From the NCBI GenBank assembly GCA_023374025.1, contig SIJG01000009.1, positions 1,491,558 to 1,555,557 on the forward strand: DNA of 64,000 nucleotides, written 5' to 3'. Below, piece by piece: positions 1 through 13,370 of the stretch. The notes beneath the pieces were generated by a model. That model did no database searches and was not told the DNA's origin. It worked only from the letters and a program-made list of their open reading frames with translations. A program made the translations under genes and the position numbers. Position 1 is the stretch's first letter, and each line of letters opens with the position of its first letter. The stretch is from Heterodera schachtii (lineage: Eukaryota > Nematoda > Chromadorea > Rhabditida > Heteroderidae).

Positions 1-1028
1 AAATTAATTGACATTTTAGAAATGGATAAGCTAGCGAAAATTTTGGTTCTTCAAATATTTTATTTCATCATTGGAATTGAAAATTGGTTGGAATTAAGTT
101 TAGAAACTAATTTTTTCATTTTGCATTAAATAATTAAAAATATTATAAAAAAAATTAAATAAAATAAAAATATAATGCAAAATTTCCAATGATAATCTCG
201 ACCTAATTTAGAATAATAAAAAAATCAAAATTATAAAGTCTAAAGAAAAACACGGAAAACGAAATAAAAATTTTAATTAAAAAGTTCCAAATAAATAAAA
301 AAATAAATTATAAAATTTTATTTTTTATAATATTTTAATACGATAATGATAAATACAAATTTACGAAGTAATTGAGGCACAGAAAATTATCAAATCGTTG
401 GGCGATTTTTTAGCGAGAATAATATAGTAATAAAAAAGATTTCAAATATTAATCGATAAAGATAATTACAAATAATTATAACTTAAAAAAATTATATTTG
501 ATTTTTATTAAATTTACTTCGATAATTTAAAAGATTCTTTACTATTTAATATCAAATGTATACATTGCAATTTTAATCTACAAGATTTTAAAAATTAATT
601 AAAATGTCTTTTTAAAAAATTTTCTTTCTTTAGATAATCACAGAAATTTCTTCACCAAAATGTACATAGAAAACTTACAATTATTATTAATAAAAGTAAA
701 TAAACAGATAAAAGCTTACTTAAAAACATTTTATGTTTTGGAGGAAAGAATTTTTTGGCTGCCGATTCCCTTAACTTTATCGTATTGCGTAAGGCTGCTT
801 GAACCCTTATTCTTTAAAAGTATATGTTCTACAAATTTAAGTTTTTGTTATATCTTATCAAAAATTTGATAATAAATAATTTAAATTCAATCTTTTTATT
901 TCAAAAAAAGAATCACAAGAAAAAGGATGATTTGAAAGTAATAACCAACTTTGTCATGGTCAATTAAATGAATCAAAATAATTTTCCATTCTGTCTTTGT
1001 GATATTTTTGTTCACCATTTCAATTTGA
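1..1028. other. A-rich intergenic DNA, no gene seen
   Basis: Low-complexity A/T-rich sequence with short poly-A and AATAAA-like words on the plus strand. I see no splice-flanked open frame, terminal inverted repeat or tandem array. The 70-codon frame at 660-869 has AT-driven composition and no domain. Confidence 0.5.
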
Positions 1029-1050
1029 GGTTTAATTACCCAAGTTTGAA
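1029..1050 (+). other. SL1 spliced-leader-like sequence (relic)
   Basis: These 22 bases match the nematode SL1 leader at 21 positions; only the last base differs (A for G). The run includes GGTTTAATTACCCAAGTTTG. A functional SL RNA gene needs a GT splice donor right after the leader, then an Sm site and stem-loops. Here the next bases are GCTTTTCCCGG and no donor is present. It is therefore more likely a retroposed copy of a trans-spliced mRNA end or a decayed SL gene. A GC-richer stretch follows at about 1080-1165, open in more than one frame, which I cannot identify. Nematode origin is the firm conclusion; the mechanism is inference. Confidence 0.7.
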
Positions 1051-1165
1051 GCTTTTCCCGGAATAAATTTTAAATTAATTCCTTGCCATTTGCATTCGGT
1101 CTCGTCCCTGCCTGCCCGACCACGCACCGTGGAATTCATTTGGCCCGACCCAGAGCAAATCGGGA

Positions 1166-3025
1166 CAAAAGTAATTTAAAAATGTTTAATAAATGAGATA
1201 AAATATAAATTACTTAAATTTACAAAAAACAGAAATAATTAAAAAGAAAAGAAAAACGTATAAAGTTAATTATAATTAATTCCTTTTAAAAATAAAAAAT
1301 TAAACAACCTAAAAAATACTAAAATATGAATGCAATAATTTTTAAAATAAATTTCTTTCTAATAAAAATTGACATTCAGATTATAAGCGCAAATTCTAAT
1401 TTCTCAAATCAAATTCTCAGAACTGATGCAAAAAAAAATATGAACTGAAACAGGTCCAAATACATTAAACAATTTATCAAGTAAACAAAAAATTAAATCC
1501 AGAATAATTGATAATTTACAATGAAAAAGAAATTGACTCATTAGTCAGAGGAATTCTGCACTGTTCTTGCGTATAATAATTTATCTCTGCCGCAAAAAAT
1601 TCTTTGCAAATAATTATTTAATGAAGAGTCTAAAAAATAACCAATCAAATATTTTTATTTTTAAATCGATTATAAATATATATTTATAATATTATTTTAA
1701 CATGCATGTGATTTAATCACTGAAACAATCTAATTAGCTATATTTAAAGAGAAACATTTGAGATTAAAATTTATGAATAATTCATTTTAAAAATTAGTAA
1801 AAAGTGGATTAAAAAAAGAAGACCAAATGCACATTTTAAAAATTTTAATAAAAAAGAAAAACTTTGCAAAAAAAGAATTTCCAAACGATCTTTAAGTAGT
1901 AGAAAGATTACACAATGGATACCATAATTACTTATACAATAATTAAAAATTGATATTCAGTTAATTAATTAAATAAAATTAAGACTTTGCAAGATTGAAA
2001 TTAAAGAAAAAGCATTTATTATTTAAAATAATAAAAGTTAAAATAATGCTATAATATAAAGGCAATTAAAATAAGTTGGGTCAAATCTTAATTAATTAAA
2101 TAATAAAAATAATAAAACAGAAATAAAAATAATAAATGACAAAAATTTAGAAAACTATATTAAAAAAGAAAAACATCTTATAAATGTGTGAAACACATAG
2201 TTTAATATTTTATCCAAATGTAAATTTGTTGAAAAACATCAAATAAAAAGTAACAATAAATAAGGAATTATTGATATAAAAAAATGAATTTTTTAAACAA
2301 ATCAAAATAATTTGTAAACAAATTAATAATATTTAAAAAAAGAAAAATTACACGTCACAAAAGCATGTTCGATATTTAATAAATAAAATTAAAAAAAATA
2401 AATTATTGAAACAAATAAAAATTATACTATGGAAGACAGGCCAAACCAATCTTTTGCTTAAAATATTAAAAACAGAGTAAACTTTGAAGCTACAAAAAGC
2501 ATACAAGGAATGATTCAAAAAATACAAAAATAAATAAAAAAATATTAAGAAAAAAAAATATATCACAGTTTTGTTGAATTCAAATTTTTCCCAAAACTGT
2601 GGCATAAAAACAAAAAATTAAATCAATTCCGATAATTATAATAAAAACCTATTGCAAGTATGAACTCACGAGTGGATCAATGGATAAGGACGAGAAATAT
2701 ACTAATTAATTTAAATTTTTCATATCCATTTAAAATTGACAAACAAATCCCTTGAATTTATGCTGTTTTAATTATGACTTACCATAAATTACTTTTTTTT
2801 GACAAATTAAAAGCTGTTGAAGAGGTAAAAAAAGTCGCTGAATACGATATTTAATTTTATAATAACGATAAGATCAGTCAAATTTAAATTAAAAAATATA
2901 TTTCATAAATAAATATCTAAGTTTACCATATATGTATACATATCTTAAATTACAAGAGGAAAAAGCAACTTTAACAAATTAATAATTTGCAGTGACATAA
3001 AATTTAATTTATTAATCATAACAAA
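1166..3025. other. A-rich desert
   Basis: A/T-rich sequence without a supportable gene. Minus-strand frames such as 2348-2605 are phenylalanine/isoleucine-rich translations of A/T runs. No inverted or tandem repeats noticed. Confidence 0.5.
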
Positions 3026-3480
3026 TAGGGATGTCAAAAATATGTACAAATATTAGTCAAAATATGTACATAAATATGTAAAAAAAAATCCCATAATATG
3101 TAAGGAGAATATGTACAAAAACTAAAATATGTACGAAAATATGAAAATAAAATTTTTTTAAATGCTATTTTTGGAAAAAAATCTTTGTAAAGTGTTAAAT
3201 AGGCATAAAATGGTATAAAAATGCCTAAATATGTTTTTAGAATTACCTTTTAACATTTTAAAAATTATTTTTAGAGGAGTACCTTTAAAAAAGTTTTTTT
3301 ATATTTTCACAAGAAATTTATAAAATTTTCAAAATCAAAATATGTGTTAAAAAATGAAAAATTTTCCGAAATTTTTTATTTTTTTTGAGGATTTCCAAAA
3401 ATTTCTATAAAAAACCTCAAAATATGAAAAAAATTAGAAAAAAACCCAAAGCATGTACCAAATATGTATAAAATTCCAAA
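3026..3480 (+). mobile_element. hAT-like element fragment with AATATGTAC subterminal repeats
   Basis: The left end TAGGGATGTCA fits the hAT terminal pattern YARNG. It is followed by about ten spaced copies of AATATGTAC or AATATGTA to 3140 and a few more near 3440-3475. No matching right terminus is visible, so the limits are approximate. A related copy ends at 37303 with the complementary terminus TGACATCCCTA, and the two share a GGCATAAAAT-like interior. It is non-coding. Confidence 0.45.
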
Positions 3481-4387
3481 ATTTTAAATTTAAATCTTAT
3501 TAAAATGTTTTTAAAAAATATTTGTCATGAATACTTAATTCAAAAAAAATTAAGCAAAAAGTAATCTTTGCTCTTTGAAAAATCAAGAAAATAAAAAGTG
3601 AAACGATAGATGAAATTTTAGAAATTGTATATATATATTTCTTATATTGGCTATATTTGATTTAATTATACATTTAAAACAATATATGTAATTATTATAA
3701 AAACCAAAAATATTATAATGTGGAGTTTTTGGAATTTTATCTAATAGAATTAGTCTTATAAGGTAACACTCGGAACTGTTGCCTCGGAAAGTAAAACTGA
3801 ATCAAGGCATAATTAAAACATTTAAATACATAAATATAAAAGTAAAATCGAAAATGCATGGCAATAAACTATTATATTTTGTGAGTTTTCGCACAGATAA
3901 TAATGACATTGCTATTAAAATAATTTATTTAAAATAAAATTGCTTTAGGTGCTATAATAATAATTTGAAATAATTTTCATTTTTTTCAAAAACATGATTC
4001 AAATATTCAAATAATTAAAAAATTATTATAGAAACATGCATAATTCAAACATGATTATAATCTGTTCGATCATGAACCGAAAGATTAAATTTAATTTATT
4101 TCATAAAAAGATATTAAATATAAATAAAAGATATATAGTTATTATCTTTTTATACTTTATAAGTCCTTTCATTATTATAATTTAAGAAATGAAAAATGAC
4201 AAACTAAAAGTATATGATCATTAAATTGTTTCATTTTGTTATTTCTTTAATGAAAGTGATAGACAAAAACAAAAATAAAAGCGACTTAGAGAGAGCTACC
4301 GGTACATCAGCACAACAAGAACTTAAGTTCGGGTTTTAATACTGCCAATATGCATCACAGTTATAATACAAGACAACATGGGCCAAC
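3481..4387. other. A-rich spacer up to the Mutator-like element
   Basis: Mostly A/T-rich. The last 100 bases (about 4285-4387) have more balanced composition and are open in a frame on each strand, so the element beginning at 4388 may have landed in or near a small exon. I cannot decide the strand. Confidence 0.3.
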
Positions 4388-5145
4388 CGTGGTGAGACGA
4401 ACCGAAAATAGTCTCAGTGTGGGCGAACCGAAAATGTCTCAGTAGGGGCGAACCGAAAAATAATCTCAGTGTGGGCGAACCGAAAATAGTCTCAATGTCA
4501 ATAAAAATATTTAAATTTAATTATACAATTTAATTCGGTCACGAAAAATAATAAATTTTAATTAGACAATTATTTAAAAAAATAAATTAAAATAAAAACT
4601 TTCTCACTCCCGATCAAAAAAAAAATTAAATCCGAACGAAAATTTTAATTTTAAATCTTGAAGTCATCAAATTGATAGAGTAAGCTTACTACTGTAGAGG
4701 ATTTTTCATTAAAAAAACAAATCTACTAATTTTCTTCTGAAATTTCATCTAAAATTTTAGTAAATTTAACTTCTTCATTCGTTTAATGCATTTTTCCTAT
4801 AATTTTACTTCATCACTATACTTTTTTTCCCTAATGTTACAATTCAAAAATTAATTTGCATTTTTTGATGGTATGAAAGTAAACATTTATTTTGAGCAGA
4901 ATCTATGAAGAAAAAACATTGAAGAAAAGTTAAAGCTCTGACTTACATTATTGTTTTATTTTAAAATTTTTTAACATTATTATCATATTTAAAAAACATT
5001 GCTTTAAAATAATTAAATTTAAATATTTTTATTGACACTGAGACTATTTTCGGTTCGCCCACACTGAGATTATTTTTCGGTTCGCCCCTACTGAGACATT
5101 TTCGGTTCGCCCACACTGAGACTATTTTCGGTTCGACCTAGCACC
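4388..5145. mobile_element. Mutator-like MITE with satellite-like inverted arms
   Basis: A 758-bp element flanked by a perfect 9-bp direct repeat, TGGGCCAAC (4379-4387 and 5146-5154), the duplication size typical of Mutator-like elements. Each arm is a short array of about 25-bp units built on GTGGGCGAACCGAAAA plus AGTCTCA: four units on the left (4388-4498) and four in inverted orientation on the right (5034-5143). The right terminus, read inward, is GGTGCTAGGTCGAACC; the left is a diverged version. The A/T-rich centre has no ORF, so the element is non-autonomous. The terminus recurs on the element at 39115-40503. Confidence 0.8.
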
Positions 5146-5289
5146 TGGGCCAACAGATCGGAAAATCTGATGGAGCAAAATTTTCGCTAAGAAAAGCGAG
5201 GCATATGAACCTTACGTAAAGCTAAGATTGAAAAATAAATAATTATAAATAAATACAGCAAAAGAAATTTTAAAAAATTATTATTTTCT

Positions 5290-5430
5290 GTTGGTTGGGA
5301 CCCGTACTTTTGACAAAACCCGGGACCGTAATTTACCGAAACCAGAAAAACCGGGGCCTCGATTTTCGTCCAGGATCGGTACCGCAAGAAAATCGGGACC
5401 GTGAGCAACCGGGACTTTTTCCAAGAGAAA
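5290..5430. repeat. Degenerate CGGGACC repeat block
   Basis: A GC-rich patch with repeated CGGGACC/CCGGGAC words in otherwise A/T-rich DNA. It resembles the subterminal arrays of the hAT-like elements elsewhere in this window, but no terminal inverted repeat or target duplication is visible. It may be a truncated element end. The minus frame 5187-5558 running through it is not convincing as a gene. Confidence 0.35.
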
Positions 5431-6004
5431 ATTTTTTTTAATTTGAAAAATTCTAAAAGTCTTATTTCTATTTTGAGTTGTTGTATAATTTTTAATAATC
5501 TTAGTGTAGTATGGGGTTGGGAATTGTTTCCCGTAAAATAGGTGGCAGCAAAGAACACATCAATGTCCCTTCCAGACTTTTTCCACTTTCGTCAGTTATT
5601 TGAGGGCTGCTAGACTTGGACAGGCAGAGCCGATAGGCTAAAAATGGCCATTTTTAAGTGTTGCTGAAGGGTTACGTTATTTTGTAAGTATGTGCTATTA
5701 TATCAATTTTTCTACAAAAGTTTTTTGAGTAAATGATCGGAGACTATGGATGAAACACTACGAATTTAATCACAAGAAAAGATAGGCAAAATTAATTATG
5801 TAATCTCTTATTTTAAAAAAAACAAAATTAAAAGGAAATTTAATATTGTAGAATAATTGTTATAAATAGTCTAAAATTGAATTATATATATACAGCAATT
5901 TTGAATGCATTATACTCATTAATTTATTTAAAATTTTGATTAAATGATAAAGAAAGTGTTATTCATATTTAAGAACGCTTAATAAAGCCAAAAATGAGGA
6001 GAAT

Positions 6005-6113
6005 TCAAACTTTTATATAATCAAGATAATTGATTAAAAAATGAATTATGGGTGTCGCCGAATTAAGTGTCGTCACTCGTTCAAATAGATCACCCGACAG
6101 TTTCTTGAGTTGA
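6005..6113 (-). CDS. Candidate terminal exon, unknown protein
   Basis: On the minus strand an AG at 6114-6115 is followed by a frame open to TGA at 6005-6007. The first part reads QLKKLSGDLFERVTTLNSAT, with balanced codon use in a region where stops are very frequent. There is no start codon and the family is not recognised. The island at 6268-6366 lies just upstream on the same strand and could be another exon of the same gene. The join was not worked out. Confidence 0.35.
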
Positions 6114-6267
6114 CTTATCAAAGCATAAAATTAAAAAAAATTGATAATAAACTTTTTAATATATCAATGAAATTTCTTGAAATTTATAGATAAAATAATA
6201 TGAAAATATATAATAATAATAAGTTAAATTAAAAAATAAAATATTTTTAAAATAATATTGTTTAAAA

Positions 6268-6366
6268 TTAGTATAGAATCGGATTTGATGTTTTTTGCAA
6301 CACAAGCCATGCCGCAAGCTGTAAATTCTTCCCGCTCTCACGGGACGTAGTGCTTGGCGAGGCAAA
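6268..6366 (-). CDS. Candidate exon in a GC-rich island
   Basis: After a minus-strand acceptor GCGTAG (6367-6372) a 32-codon frame runs to TAA at 6268-6270 and includes SGKNLQLAAWLVLQK. The base composition stands out sharply from the surroundings. Another frame (within 6156-6455) is also open but has poorer composition. The family is not recognised. It is probably part of a small minus-strand gene with the exon at 6005-6113, or a remnant of one. Confidence 0.33.
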   Translation of the reverse strand, partial: FASPSTTSRESGKNLQLAAWLVLQKTSNPILY

Positions 6367-6459
6367 CTACGCACAATAAATATATAAATAATAATAATAA
6401 TTAAATCATAATAAGAGTTTGCATAAAAACCGTACATATAATAACTGTACTGCAATTAA

Positions 6460-9400
6460 TTAAAATAAATTAATTAGTGTCTCAATGGTTTTTTAAATTA
6501 ATAATTTTCCAAAAGGCTTTGTAAATTAAATATTTTTTGTATAATTTTATTCTTGAACAATTCTAAAACTGTACAGGATATATAATTTAAACTACCAAAG
6601 CAGAAAAATAATATGTTAATGTTAAATAGTTGACAAATCAAACAAATACTATTATAAAACTAAAACAAGATAAGATATAAATATAAATAGTGAGATAATT
6701 ATCCAAGTTATGTCATCTTTTAAAAGTGCCGAAGATTTAAACATAAAAAAAAGTGTTTTGCAATTTTTATAAAATTCTATATATATTCTTTGTTAACCCC
6801 TGAAATGATATATCAGTTTAAAGAAAAGCATAGTTTAGAATGTAAGGAGCATTGTAAAAAATGTCGCTGAACAAGTAAAAAAAAATAAAATTTTCATCAA
6901 AAATTTAAGGATATAATTTTCCCTAGACACTTAATCCGAAAATTTTAATTATTTCATGTTTTGAACTAAAATAACATAAATAAATAAATAAATAAATTAA
7001 TTTACATCAGCTTTTACAAACGCAATATTTTTCCATTAGCGAGAAAAAAAAATTGAATGAAAGCGAAATATCTCAAAAAAGACCAAAAAATTAAAAATTA
7101 AAAAGAATTAAAATTTACCTCTGAAAACATACAAACGTATTTTTACCAAATAATTAGATCCCAAATATTTGGTAATTATTTCTTGCTAATAATTCGTAAT
7201 TTGTTTTAAATATTCTATAAATTAGACAATAAAAATTCTGATATATAAAATGATTATTTTTTGTGCTTAAAAATTCAGGTGATCTTGATTTTTGAAAAGT
7301 TAATATCTCTTCTACTAATATAAATATGAAAAAATTCCTCTCTCAACGGAATTTTTATAAATAAATGTAAAAAAAATATTTATAGAAATAAAAATGTTTT
7401 CAGAAAAACAACAATAAATAAAAAGAAACTTTCATAGTTTTAAAAAAAATCAAAACATTCTAAAGAAGTGATTTCAGTTAAAAAATAAATAATCTTAGAT
7501 ATAAATTTATGCGCAATATCATGAAAAGTTTTAACTAAAAGCTTTAATAATGTTAAAAAATTTTAATTAAACAAAAGGAAACTGATTTTTAAAACTACCG
7601 TAAAGCGATATAAAATATTAGATTATAATCCCATGAAACACATGGATTGAAAACAATTTTTTAAGTGTCAGACGACCAATATGTTCGTATAAACCAAATA
7701 ATCTTTTGCAAAATTTTCAAAATCAAAATATAAATAAAAATACAGATTTAGGAGTTAAAATCAGCAGAACATTTTGCTAAAAGTGTCATATTATTTTTAA
7801 AATTCATTCGATAAAACAATTTCGGATTATTATATATTTCGCTTTCCATTGTCGCTTTTAACAACCTTTTTGTTTTGCGCTTTTTTATATAACTTTTATG
7901 GGAACTAGCGGGGAACTGATTTATACAAAATTGTCAAAATTTTGCATTAAATTTTAAAATTCTAAATAAATATTGACATTAAGAATAAATTTTTAATAAT
8001 AACGAGTAATATTAAGAAATCAGAATATATTGGTCAGGTCACGAACCTAAACCAAAACCTTTCAGACAATCAACCATTTTTATTTTATTGTTATTTGGAT
8101 CCTCCAAAATAGAAATTTCAGATAATTATTATACAAAAAACAATTCCATTTTACAAATATCATTAAAATGTAAAGGAACAAAAAATTAAGGCCTAATTTG
8201 TAAGTAAAATTATGCTAAAAAGTAAATCTTTTTATGGAAGATAAAATTAAAACATAATCAAACCGCAGAATCATTTTTGTAATTGACTTCAACAATAATT
8301 TTGTAATATTTCAAAAAAGAATGAAAAGAAAAATTAATTATATAAATGAGATTATTTTGCTCTCCACCCGAAACGGGATGGGACTAAATTTCTTTCATAA
8401 AATTAGAGTTAGTATTTAAAAAAAAAATTGAACGAATATAAAACTTTTTTTATAATTCTAAAATTGTTAAATATTAAGCTTTCTTATTTCGCAATAAAAA
8501 AATTCACTAGCAAAATAACGTGAATTGTTGCATTTTTATTGAATTTAGAATGCGAGTAAATCCAAAATGCATGATTTAATAAAGATTGCTCAATTTAATG
8601 CATTGAATATTATTTTAATTAAGTAAATTTGAGTAAATGTTTTTTTGCCATTAAAATATAAATATATTTTGTATTAGAAAAGCAGACTTCAATTAAATAT
8701 TTTTAATTTTTAGTCAAATCATAAAAAAATAATTTTCAGTTTAAAAATTATTTATAATATTTCACAGGCCGGGATTTGAAGAAGACATGATCTAACTGAA
8801 GGCCTGACTCGCAAATCTGAATTTTGCAGTGAGAGAAGGCACGGTATCTCGCCACCAAGACTTGAGACGTTTTCGTGCGCGCTTAAATTAAAAGAACTCT
8901 AATTTCGAACAAAAAATCAACAATAACTAAATTCAATATATTAAAGTAAATATAAAAATTTAGAACAAAATGAAAATTAAATATATAAACAAATAAAAAG
9001 GAATATAATAAAAAATTTTATATGATCAAAAATGGTTTAACATGTAAAATCAAAAATATTCTAAGAGAAAAATTACAGCTTTTAATAAGAGAAATATACT
9101 AATTTGTTATATATTGCAAAAAAAGTAATAAAAAGCTATAGCAAGAAGATGTTAAAAATAAAATGATTTTGATCAATACCATTAGTTGGACAAATAATGA
9201 ACAAGTTGGAAAACAAAAAGCTAATACAAATAAATAAAAAGAAAGCTTAATTTTAAAATTTCAAACAATAAGTCAAAGTTTTTTAATTCGAATAACACAG
9301 TCAACTTGAAATATTAAAAATAATAGTAAACAAAAAAATCGAAATTTGAAAAAACAAAATTATTTAGAATTTTCGCAATATCTTAATTAAATATTAAATA

Positions 9401-12400
9401 TTATTTTAAAGTTTCAAATATCGAAAATATTTAAATTTATAAATTTAGCTCAAAATATTTAATTCATATATTTGTTAATAAAAATTTTTTTATAAAAAAC
9501 ATCAATAATCTCAATTCGACTTTGCTTGTTCCATCTTGGACAAAGTATCAAGATAAAATCCCAAAACATAGAATAAAATTTTTAAAAAATTAATAGATAC
9601 AAAAACAACAACAATTTTTATTATAAATAAATAAAAATAACTAAAGTTAGATATGGTAGATTTTTGCGTAAAAGTCATCGTCTAAACATGAGTTTTTATC
9701 TAAGCAATTACAATGAAAATGCTTACAGAAATAAAAATTAATAATTTAATAATACAAATAGTTCATAGGTGATTCAAAAGATTGTCTGTTGTAAAACATA
9801 AAAAAGGATATCGCTCAATCCTGAGTGAAGAAACAAAGATTATAATAGGAAAAATAGAAAAGAATTCACTAATAATATAGTCAAAAACACATAAAAAACT
9901 GAGGATAATTTTAATAAAAAAAAATTAAAAACCTAAATAAAATTATAAATCCAATCCGAAAAAAAATAAAATTAGAATATGAAAAATGAACGAATAAAAA
10001 AAATTCAAGAAAATTGAAATTGAGAACAGCAATTTTCTGAGACTGAGTGGTCTTCTATTTTGAATAAATTAGTTAAGAGTGATTGCATGATATACTGTCT
10101 CTAAAATCAAACAAATAACAAATAGCAAAAAATATCTTTAACACATAATATCAAATTCAAATTTTATTAAAATTTATTAAATTTTAGTAAAGTACTTTGA
10201 AAAATAGAAATACTTTTTAAAAATTGATCATCAAAATTTCAAGTTTTCTTGCTAAAAAATTAGGGTTTAAAAATTTTCCTTATTCGAAAGACATTATAAT
10301 ATTTAAAAACCAGTATTTTATTTTATTATCATAATAAAAAAAATGTAATCAGCAAGATAAAATTGTTAGTTTTTTGAAATTTGATTAAGTTTGTCCTTTT
10401 CTGAAAAGATACCAAAGAACAAATTTAGAAGTGATAAATTTTCATTAAATTAATCATGAAACAAAAATTAGAATAAGTATTATAAAAGTAACTATAAAAT
10501 ACAAATCCAAATAAAATTAAAAGGATTATTAAAAAAAGTTAATTGGACGAAAATTATATGGAAACTAAACTATTCATGCGCATTAGGAAATTGCTTATAT
10601 ATAAATTGAATATAATTTGCTTTTAATTTTTTGGTTAAATTTATTTAATTTCTGCTTAAAATTTAGTTGTCTTAACAATTGTAATATTATAAAAGTTTTT
10701 TTGAATGTAAAAAAATAATTATAAAAAACTAATAAATGAATTTGTATAAATCGGACCTTGCTAAAAAAAAAAATAAAGTATGCCCCTTCTGCTGACCGTC
10801 CAAAAAACATATGAAAGAATTTATTCTGCAAGGATAAAAAAGTACTAATCTCAAAATTGACAAATAGTTGAGAGAAGAAACAAGTTTTATCCTTAAATGA
10901 AATGTCTAAAAACAATAAAAATTTAATTCAATGGCATATTAAGTTAGACTAAAATCTTATGGAAAGAATAAATGCGTCTAGTTATGTATTGTACAATAAA
11001 TAATAATAGAATAATAAAAATTCCAAATTTTAACCTTCTAAACCAAAAATAATTAATCAAAAAAGGAAAATAAAAACAAAGAAATGAGAAATTGTTGATA
11101 TAATCAAATACATACAAATCATACTAAATCTATTCTAATGCAAAAAATTAAAGCCCTCCCATTTTCCAGAGACTAACGCTATGTGATGTAACAATACAAG
11201 GTCTAGATTCCATAATTAAATAATAAGTGCAGAAAAATAAATATGAAATAACTATTATAAATTTAAAAATTGTTTTAATTGATATATTCTAGAGGATTAC
11301 TCAAAAGAAAGATTTGAAATGAAATATTAATCCAAAACAAAAATTTAAAAAAAAAATGACTTTTTTAGAATAATGAAAACAATATTTTTTGTCTGATCTT
11401 AAATTTTATCTGTAATCGAATGTAATTTGTTATTGATGAAAATAAAGATAAAAATTTCGCTCAAGATAAAAAATTATTTTGGACTATACGATATAAAAGA
11501 ATTATTTTAATAAGCTGTCCATTGAATGTATCAAAATCTAATTATAATATTCTTTTAAAACCTATATTTGTGATTTTCGTTACTCTAAACTCTAAATTTA
11601 TTGATTTGGTTAAGAAATAGATTTTTCATGAACCTAAAAACTAGTATTTTAAAAAATTTAATTAAAGCACAATCAAAAAATTCATCATGTTTAAAATCAG
11701 TCTATCAAAGCTTCATACCTAAAAACTATGAAAAACTTAATTGGTTTCTCAATAAAACCTCAGATAATAAAGAAATTAAAAAATAACAATAAAATTATTG
11801 GGAAATTTCATTCGGATTAAAATAATTGCAAAAATTTTTTTTTAATTTATTGAGCTAACCGCAAGTCAATATATTGTAGTTGCATATATAGAGGAAAACA
11901 AAGTAATAAACATAAATGAAAAAAAATGAAATCAAGTCACGATCAAAGATGCATAAAAAAAGGGTGAACCATCATAATCAGTACTTATTTTCTAAAAATT
12001 TTTTAAAATTTAAATGGGCAAAAATTAGTTTAAAATAAATATAAAATTAAGCTAGCATTTTAGAACACAAAAATTGTAAAATGTGGAACAATTACTTAAA
12101 TTCAGCCTCCTCATTTTCACCAATTGTTGGAAACAACACATGAGGAGCAAAACACTCGCTAATTATTTAAAAGCTAAGTTGATATATTAATAATTATTAT
12201 AACTTCTGAATTTAATATAAATCTATTTAAATTGTTTATAAAAAATTTTGGTGCTATCAAAATTTAATGTTAGAAATAAAAGGGTCGACTTCTATTGTGA
12301 ATTTTTAATTTCAGCGGTGCATTTTGCTTTCTTCAAAAGTTACAGGGCCTCAAAAATCGAAATTTTGGCTGTGTTTTCACTTAAAATTGGTTGCTCAGTT

Positions 12401-13370
12401 GGTTAAATTTCTAAATTGGGGGCCCGCTTCGAATACAACATAAAAATGAATAAATTTTTACAAATTAAAGATTTAAAAATACATTTTTAAATTTGAAAAA
12501 TGCATTAAAATTATTTCTTTGTTTAAAATAAATGTAATCTGTCATTGTGAAGTGGATAAAAACCGATATAAAGTAAAAAGCTTGAAAATGAGCTCTCATG
12601 CACAAAAACTTGATTTTGAGGTCCTGTATATATTTTTTTTTTCATGTGATATTGTTTTGAAAAATAAACAAAATGATGGAAAATTCAAATGAAAGAGTAT
12701 TGTTGCGAAAATCCTTAAATTAGGTAACAAAAAGGCCGAAATAGGCAGAAATCTAAATTAACTTTAATAAAAATAAATAAAATAATTTATTAAATAAACA
12801 GTAAGTGAAATGATGAGTGTTAGTTATAGATTTCTCAATAAATTCAATATAAGCGGAATACCAAAAGATAAGAAGCTTAGTGAAAAAAAGAACCCAATTA
12901 CACGATGTTATAGATTTTCATTGTCATGCATTTTATACAAGACTATACAAAATCTTAAAAATACGTACGCAAAATGTTGTATTTGTCTAAATTTGAATGT
13001 ATGGAAAACTAAATTAATAATTACTTCCAATCATTTCTCGATGAGTTTAAAAGTAAAAAATATAAATATAAAATAACAATATCAATTTGTTTTAATTAGT
13101 ATAAAATAACTATATCAATTTGTTTTAATTAGTTTTTGTTAATATAAAAAATTTAATCTGTTTTTCTACTCATAACTCATTATAATTGTTTTTTATAATA
13201 AATAAAAAAAGTATGCACACTAAAAATGAACGCGTATAAAATTAGAGAAGAATGAACCTTCTATTAAATTTAAACAAATTTACAATTCAAAGTTTAGTAA
13301 TAATTAAAATTAGTAAGTTTGGGTTCAAGAGATGCATGTCGAGGAGCGAGAAATGATTCAAAAGATATAA
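6460..13370. other. Long A-rich desert
   Basis: About 7 kb of A/T-rich DNA. A GC-richer patch at 8765-8885 has no tRNA, SL RNA or snRNA features that I can recognise and no clean splice-flanked frame. Short islands at 11150-11215 and 12290-12440 are equally anonymous. The frames at 10595-10915, 11601-11786 and 12810-13076 have AT-driven composition and are not called. Confidence 0.4.

Noticed and set aside
660..869. 70-codon frame as a gene
   Set aside because: AT-driven composition, no splice context and no recognisable features.
8765..8885. GC-rich patch as a tRNA or other small RNA gene
   Set aside because: A TTCAAATCCC word on the minus strand resembles a B box, but the T stem and acceptor stem do not pair and no A box is at the right distance. 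It does not match U6, 5S or SL RNA as I know them.
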